From positions 6,114,362-6,178,361 of the forward strand of contig NC_034016.1 in assembly GCF_000346465.2 (NCBI RefSeq): a DNA stretch of 64,000 nucleotides, written 5' to 3'. The notes under the pieces were generated by a model. The model was not told the origin of the DNA, searched no databases, and saw only the letters and a program-made list of their open reading frames with translations. The stretch comes from Prunus persica (Eukaryota; Streptophyta; Magnoliopsida; Rosales; Rosaceae). Positions 57,945 through 64,000 of this stretch are shown in pieces. A program made the translations under genes and the position numbers. Numbering within the stretch: position 1 is the stretch's first letter; every line of letters starts with the position of its first letter.

Positions 57945-59450
57945 CGACGGTAAATCACCGTCGTGTATTCGATTTTTCAATGGTCGTGGAATCCACCGTC
58001 ATCTTTTTCCTCATATACCACGACGCTAAATCACCGTCGTTGTTAAAATATACAACGTCATCAACAAATACAAAACGACGTCTTTGTACTGCAAAAAGAT
58101 CTAAAAAAGCAGTCGAGGATGAGAATAGACGACCAACTCTCTAAAAAAACCGTCGTTAAAAAGGAAAAATATGACACATATTAAGAGAACAAGGCCGCAA
58201 GATAGACATACAACGACGGAAATAAAAAAACGACGCCGTTAAATATCATTTTCACGACAATAAAAAATTTGACGTCATTAAATACATTAGAAGACGACGT
58301 TATTGATACCTACTACGTCGCATATATAAAAACAGCCGTCGTAAAATTAATTTTCCACTTCGATTTTTCGATAAAAGATGACGTGGAAATAGTTGTCAGT
58401 GTCATTATTTACGACGTATGTATTTATTGAGTAGACGTTGAAAAACGAAACAACGTCGGTTACAAATATATGAGAGTCGTATTACAAAATTTATACGTCA
58501 TATTTTCAGAAACAAACAACGACGATAAATATTAGACGTTGTTAAATAAAACAACGTCGGAAAACAATAAAAACAAACGTGTTTAGTCTGCTAAAGTTCT
58601 AGAAAATAGTCGAGGATGAGAATAGACGACCAACTCAAACAAATCACCGTCGTTAAAAAGGAAAAATATGACACATGTTAAAAGAAAAAGGCCGCAAGAT
58701 ATACATACAACGACGACAACTAAAATTTTACGCCGTTAAATATAATTTACACGACAAGAAAAAATATGACGTCTTTAAATACATGAGAAGACGACGTTAT
58801 TGAAATATACTACGTCTCTTATTTACAAACAACCGTCGTGAAATAAATTTTCCACTTCGATTTTTCTAAAAAAGATGACGTGGAAATAGTTGTCAGTGTC
58901 ATTATTTACGACGTATGTATTTATACAGTTGACGTTGAAATGCGAAACAACGTCGGTGGCATTTATATAGTCGACGTTGTATTTATATCTATCATCATTA
59001 CTCACGACGCACTTAATAATATAGACGACGTTGAACTTCTAAACAACGTCGGGTCCAAATAAATGAGAGCTGTATTACAGAACATATAGACGGCGTTGAT
59101 TATGATGAGAGCCGTATTACAAATAACGTCGTTTAATTGTTATTAGACGGCGGTTATAATGAATTTCCGTCGGAATTCATTTCGTTCCTCTTCGTTTATA
59201 AAAGAACTTGCGACGTGGAAAATGTATGATGACGTCGTATTTTTTAACGTTCAGATTATATATCTCGTTTTTTAGACGTCGGTATTATGGGATTGGAGTC
59301 GTGTTATTTTGAATTACATGGCGGTTCTTAATCCTTCCCCGACGTGATATCCTGAATAATTGCTTCACAATTGCGTCGTGGTTCTTCATTGTTACGTTGC
59401 TTTAAGACGTCGGTAAATATGCTGAATAACTGGTTCACAATAACGTCGTG
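57945..59450. repeat. CACTA subterminal repeats (ACGACG/CGTCGT), with a 497-bp tandem duplication
   Basis: Words such as ACGACGG, CCGTCG and GACGTCG occur on both strands every 20-40 bases, typical of transposase-binding subterminal repeats of CACTA elements. A block from about 58030 to 58440 recurs 497 bp downstream (GTCGAGGATGAGAATAG at 58112 and 58609). Open frames here are by-products of the repeats. Confidence 0.85.
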
Positions 59451-59532
59451 TTTTATTTGAACGTAGAAAGTGAAGAAATCACATTACAATATATTACAAA
59501 ATTAATGTCATACACTGCCAATTACATAAGCA

Positions 59533-62500
59533 TCATTCAATCCATATATCTTCACACCCATCTCGAATATTTTGACCGCCTAACTCACCCACCAGTTCAT
59601 CAAATGTGTCAACATTTGGCATCCCTCTAGTAAATGGCTCACACTCAATTATCACATCACCTAAGACTTCATCACCAATAACATCATTATATTCTCTATT
59701 AGGCATTGATAACACTACCGACCAACCACGATGCATCGGGTCGTCAACAAAAAATATTTGTTTGACTTGAGAAGCCAAAACAAATTGGTCATTCCTATGT
59801 CCAATTTTACTCAAATCTACAAGGGTAAATCCAAGTTCGTCGACTACAAGACCAGAACTATCTATCCAATCATACCTAAAGACTGGGATTGTAAACTTTT
59901 GGTAGTCAAGGTCCCAAATTTCTTGAATGACACCATAGAAACCCATATTTGAGAGAATTGGGTTTTTATCCTTGGCACTAGCAACTTGCATGGTATGTGC
60001 AAGTAAATAAACTCCACTATTTTGAGTTGTCCGCACATCATCTTGTGCCTTGATATTGAATTTAATACCTTTAATAAGATAGCTCCTATATAATGGCACT
60101 GACATGTTTGGACCAGCTGCTAGCCACCTTAAATTTTCTGATACGCCATGATTGTCTTCCTCAAGTTCACTTTGAACCTGCAAATTAATCATATCTTAAT
60201 TCAATCTAACATATAAATAAGAAGAAAATTAAAAGAGAAATATGTTATTCAACAATATATACCTTGAAGCGTAGCCATTGAATGAAAGTGCTATTGTGCT
60301 TATCCTGCAGCCACTTTGTTCTCTTTCTAAATTTTGGATAAGCAGTCTTGATGTGAATCATATGTTGCCTACATGACATGAAAAATTCAAGCATTACGGT
60401 CCTAAATATAGAAGATAAACATAAGAAATAATTTAAAATGGAAACTTAAAGAATAAAGCTCATACGTACTCGATATAAGGTAGGACTTCCTCCGTATTCT
60501 CCAAGACATATAGATGTGCTTGATTCAACAGGTCCTGATCAACTACGCTCACTGTGCAACCTGATAATGGCTTTGAAAGTCCCATCTTTTGGCTTGAAGG
60601 CACTCCAACTGTACTAACATCAGATAAATGCTGAGTACAGCACTCTACCGCTTCTTCAGCTATATACCGCTCAGCAATGCAACCTTCGGGACGAGTACGA
60701 TTCTGAACATACCCCTTCAGCACTTTCATATATCTTTCAAATGGATACATCCACCTAAAATATACTGGCCCACATAGACGAACTTCTCTGACAAGATGTA
60801 CTACTAGATGAACCATGATATCAAAGAATGAAGGGGGAAAGTACTTCTCAAGCAAACACAGAGTAACTACTACATCTTCTTCCAACTTATCTAGCTTGGA
60901 AACATCAACAGTCTTTGCACATATAGCATTGAAGAAGAAGCACAAACGAGTTATTGCATACCTTGCAGGCTTCTCCAAAACAGAACGAATTGCCACAGGG
61001 AGCAATTGTTGCATTAAGGTATGACAATCATGTGATTTAAGGCCAAGAAGTCTTGAATCTTGTAAAGATACAAGATTTTTAATATTTGAAGAATAACCTT
61101 CAGGGACCTTCATACCATAGAAAGAATTGCAAACCTCTCTCTTCTCTGCTCTTGACAAATTCCAGGGCCCAGGAGGCAAACGAGTACGTCTTTCTCCATA
61201 CTCGGGTTGCAAATCAGTTTTGACCCCCATGTTCAATAAATCTAATCGAGCAGCAATCCCATCTTTATTTTTTCCAGGGATCTCCAGCAATGTACCAATG
61301 ATACTATCGCAAACATTCTTCTCAATGTGCATAACATCTAGGGCATGCCTCACAGGAAGGTATTTCCAATACTCGAGATCAAAGAATATTGATTTCTTCT
61401 TCCAACAAACTCTGTCACCATTTTCAACCATAAGCAGCACTTCTTCTCCGGTTAATGGCTCGGGAGGTATGCCATATTCAGGTTTCCCATTAAAAGCTGC
61501 ACGTTGCCTCCTATATGGATGATTGATTGGTAACCATTTTCTATGCCCAATGTAACAAATTTTGTGGCCATTTTTCAACCTGTGACTAGGTGTATCATCG
61601 CCGCATATTGGACAAGCTTTATATCCTTTAACAACACAACCAGATAAGTTTCCATAGGCGGGGAAATCATTAATTGTCCACATTAATGCAGCTCTGAGTG
61701 TAAAGTATTCTCCATTATGTGCATCATACACTCCTCTAATCCCAACCCACAAGGATTTTAAATCATCAATCAAAGGCTCCAAGTAGACGTCTATATCATT
61801 TCCGGGTTGTTTAGGACCGGAAATCAATAAGGTTAACATCATGACTTTCGTTTCATGCACAGCCATGGAGGGAGATTATATGTAACTAAGATAACCGGCC
61901 AACAACTATATCTGCTACTTAGAGAACTGTGGGGATTGAATCCATCAGATGAAAGAGCCAATCTCAAGTTTCTCGGCTCATTACCAAACTCAGGCCATTT
62001 ATCATCAAGAAGTTTCCAAGACGGGGAATCCGCCGGATGAGACATCTGACCGTCAATTGATTTTCTAGCAGCATGCCACCAAGTCAAACTCTTAGCTGTC
62101 TCATGTGATTGAAACATCCTTTTAAACCTTGGAATTGGGGGAAAATACCACACCACCTTCGCTGGCACACCCTCTTTCAAGATTGAATCTTTGCCTTCCT
62201 TCCACCTTGAGATACCACAAGTAGGACAATTAGTTGAATCCTCATACTCCTTCCTATACAAGATGCAATCATTGGGGCATGCGTGCATTTTCTCATAACT
62301 CAGCCCCAATGCACACAAAGTCTTTTTAGCCTCATACATGGAGGTTGGTATTGTATTTCCTTCTGGAAGCAAATCGCCTTGAAGTATCAATAATTCTGTA
62401 AAACAGACATCACTCATCCCATGTTTTGCCTTCAAATTATACAACTTCACTAATGCCGATAACTTCGTGTACTTTCTACAACCAGGGTACACTGGTTGAT

Positions 62501-62891
62501 CTCCATCCCCAATCACATTGGCAAACTCATACGGATCCGAACCAAAATCACCAAAATCATTATCATCCATATCAATTTCTTCAGACACAAAACTGTACCT
62601 ACTATGGCCATCATCTTCTTCAACATTTCTACTAGCATTAGTAGTTGCTTCCCAAGGTTCTCCGTGAAATGTCCAATTCTTATAGCTTTGGTCAATTCCA
62701 TTAAAGTATAAGTGATCCCTTATAATTCCAACCCCAAACAACTTCAAATTAACACATTTAACACATGGACAACGGATATGTGTTGTAGTTAGAAGATTTT
62801 CTACAACAAAGTTCAAAAATGCTTCCACCCCAAATTCATATGCCTTCGATCTTCTATCCGAGTGCATCCATGACTTATCCATCTCCGACAC
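59533..62891 (-). pseudogene. CACTA transposase (tnp2 type) with a frameshift
   Basis: Leftward gene with ATG at 62891 (MSEMDKSWMHSDRRSKAY, a Transpos_assoc domain). The tnp2 core follows (YEKMHACPNDCILYRKEY, CPTCGISRW, LTWWHAARKSIDG). The frame breaks near 61850: NLPPWLCMK shifts and continues as ETKVMMLTLLISGPKQPGND, best explained by a small (about 4-bp) deletion. The rest of tnp2 (CPICGDDTPSHRL, DVMHIEKNVCDSIIGTLL) leads into DUF4218 (FRWMYPFERYMKVLKGYVQN). A spliced exon at 60368-60263 (FIQWLRFK|GTATAT) follows, then a DUF4216 exon (60177-59533, ASAKDKNPILSNMGFYGVI, HRGWSVVL). The splice from 60466 to 60368 has good borders. The product would join CACTA ends for transposition. The copy is probably non-functional. 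Confidence 0.88.
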
Positions 62892-62949
62892 TATAACCTA
62901 TTATCTATAATAAAGTGAAAATACAGGCAATGACCATCACTATAGCAGA

Positions 62950-64000
62950 TTATACAATGATCTAATCGCAAGTAATACACAACAGAGACGACGGGTTTTA
63001 AACAAAAACAGACGTATTTGGCATATATAGACGACGGATTTTCAACAGACGTCGTCTATTATAAGTAATACAAACGACGGTTTATGAAAAAACCGTCGTG
63101 TATAAGTAATACAACGACGGTAGTTTAAAAAAACCGTCGTGTAATCGTCGTCGTAAGCCTTAAAATTCGTCGTGTCTCAGTTTATTTTCAAGAACACAAA
63201 ACCCATTAAGAACACAACATATATATGAAACCAAGCAAGAAACCAACATATACATGAAACCAAGCATGAAAACAATAAATCCATTCCCAATTCAACATAA
63301 CATAGGGTGATTAAAAGATACGACAAAATTAAATCCATTTCCAATTCAACATAACAGATAATGTAATCCATGAACCCATTAAACAGAAAATCCATGAACC
63401 CATACCTATAAGCACATTATTAACAGATCGCAAAGCATACACATAAAACCCTTTAACAAAACAACCTAATATCATTCAATGAATTTACAAGGGGAAGATA
63501 GGGTTTATACTTACAGGTTGGACGAGCTCACAGATTCGACGGAGCCTGGAGAGTGCAACTTTTAATTAGAGCAGAAGTGAGAGAGCGAAATGTTATGTCG
63601 CGCGAAATCTGAAAATTTTAGGTTTCAGGGTTCGAAGTATAAGAATAAGAGCCAAATCTAAAAAAATTTAGGTCGCGCGAAAATTTTTAGAGTTCGCGCG
63701 TTTTAAAACGTCGAAAGAAAAACCAAGGCGAAAGTTCTACACGTACCGACGTAAATTTAATATTCCACGACGGAAACTTCATTTTTCGGATTAAGAACGT
63801 AAGGCCGTTCATTTTGAAGCTTCATTTTTCGGATTAATTTTAAATTTATTTTGAATTTTTTATATAACGACGACTGAAAAACCACGTCGGTGTTAAGAAA
63901 TTAAAGACGTTGTAAATTATATAAACCGACTTACATATTAAAATGACGTCGTTTAAAGCGTAAACCATGTCGTCGTATGTTTTTCTGTACGACGTAAAAT
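62950..64000. repeat. CACTA subterminal repeats on the transposase 5' side
   Basis: ACGACGG/CCGTCGT words return from about 62980 (AACCGTCGTGTATAAGTAATAC, AACGACGGTAG), and again from 63720 to the window edge. Between them is a leader-like region with tandem CATATATATGAAACCAAGC words near 63215-63290. This is the probable promoter of the transposase gene. Confidence 0.75.

Larger units (their letters stand above)
57921..64000 (-). mobile_element. CACTA (En/Spm-like) transposon, one end outside the window
   Basis: The left end reads CACTGCTACAAAAAAGC, the CACTA-type terminus. It is followed by 1.5 kb of subterminal repeats, a leftward tnp2-type transposase gene and, from about 62950, a second repeat-rich region of the same words that runs off the window. 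The right terminus and the 3-bp target duplication cannot be seen. Confidence 0.88.

Noticed and set aside
58823..59062. Overlapping open frames within the CACTA subterminal region
   Set aside because: Repeat-derived readings on both strands without protein features.
7786..63680. Shared GTCGCGCGAAA word near the MULE locus (7790) and in the CACTA element (63596, 63672)
   Set aside because: Too short and GC-rich to show a link between the two; likely chance.

Overview
The window is nuclear DNA of a dicot plant. The signs are GT-AG introns in every host gene, an AT-rich background, an FHA-PIN protein of the PARALLEL SPINDLE1 type, a plant GRAS regulator, and transposon families typical of dicots (MULE, CACTA, hAT, PIF/Harbinger, Helitron, Ty3/gypsy Tat and Athila). 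A woody dicot, perhaps Rosaceae, is a guess from general character only. One assembly gap (N) lies at 3210-3568.

Layout. 1-7.8 kb: a Mutator-like (MULE) transposase gene reading right, facing a multi-exon Ulp1-type cysteine protease gene reading left. Introns and spacers in both are seeded with one 23-bp palindrome (arms CAGAAACTGCA and TGCAGTTTCTG around a single A or T), which is also the core of a 167-bp tandem array at 6.4-7.4 kb. 8-29 kb: host genes for mitochondrial ribosomal protein L7/L12 (9.1-9.9 kb), a GRAS regulator (15.3-16.7 kb) and a TMEM18-like membrane protein (25.5-28.1 kb), separated by transposon-rich spacers. The 3' flanks of the L7/L12 and GRAS genes are duplicates of each other. 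This exposes an empty site for a PIF/Harbinger MITE and marks the site of a hAT element. A second hAT element is a nest holding two Helitrons and a TRIM; a solo LTR and a TIR element follow. 29.5-33.8 kb: a complete six-exon PS1-like gene whose large exon holds a 71-residue acidic tandem repeat.

35.3-49.9 kb: a complete 14.6-kb Ty3/gypsy element of the Tat type (LTRs about 98.6% identical, 5-bp target duplication CAAAT, two RNase H domains). It carries on its antisense strand a multi-exon plant-mobile-domain (PMD) gene of about 3.6 kb, with intact-looking splice sites and its own upstream region inside the element. This is the most striking system in the window. Gag and pol contain many stops and frameshifts although the LTRs are young, so the copy was probably mobilised in trans.

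50-57.7 kb: degenerate retrotransposon DNA: LTR-like sequence, an Athila-type gag split by another solo LTR, a hAT element with a perfect 8-bp target duplication, and a SINE inserted in a Helitron end. 57.9-64 kb: a CACTA element beginning CACTGCTACAAAA, with dense ACGACG/CGTCGT subterminal repeats and a leftward tnp2-type transposase gene broken by a frameshift. Its other end lies outside the window.

The four host genes share no evident pathway. The rest of the window records successive transposon insertion, with several nests whose order can be read from target-site duplications.
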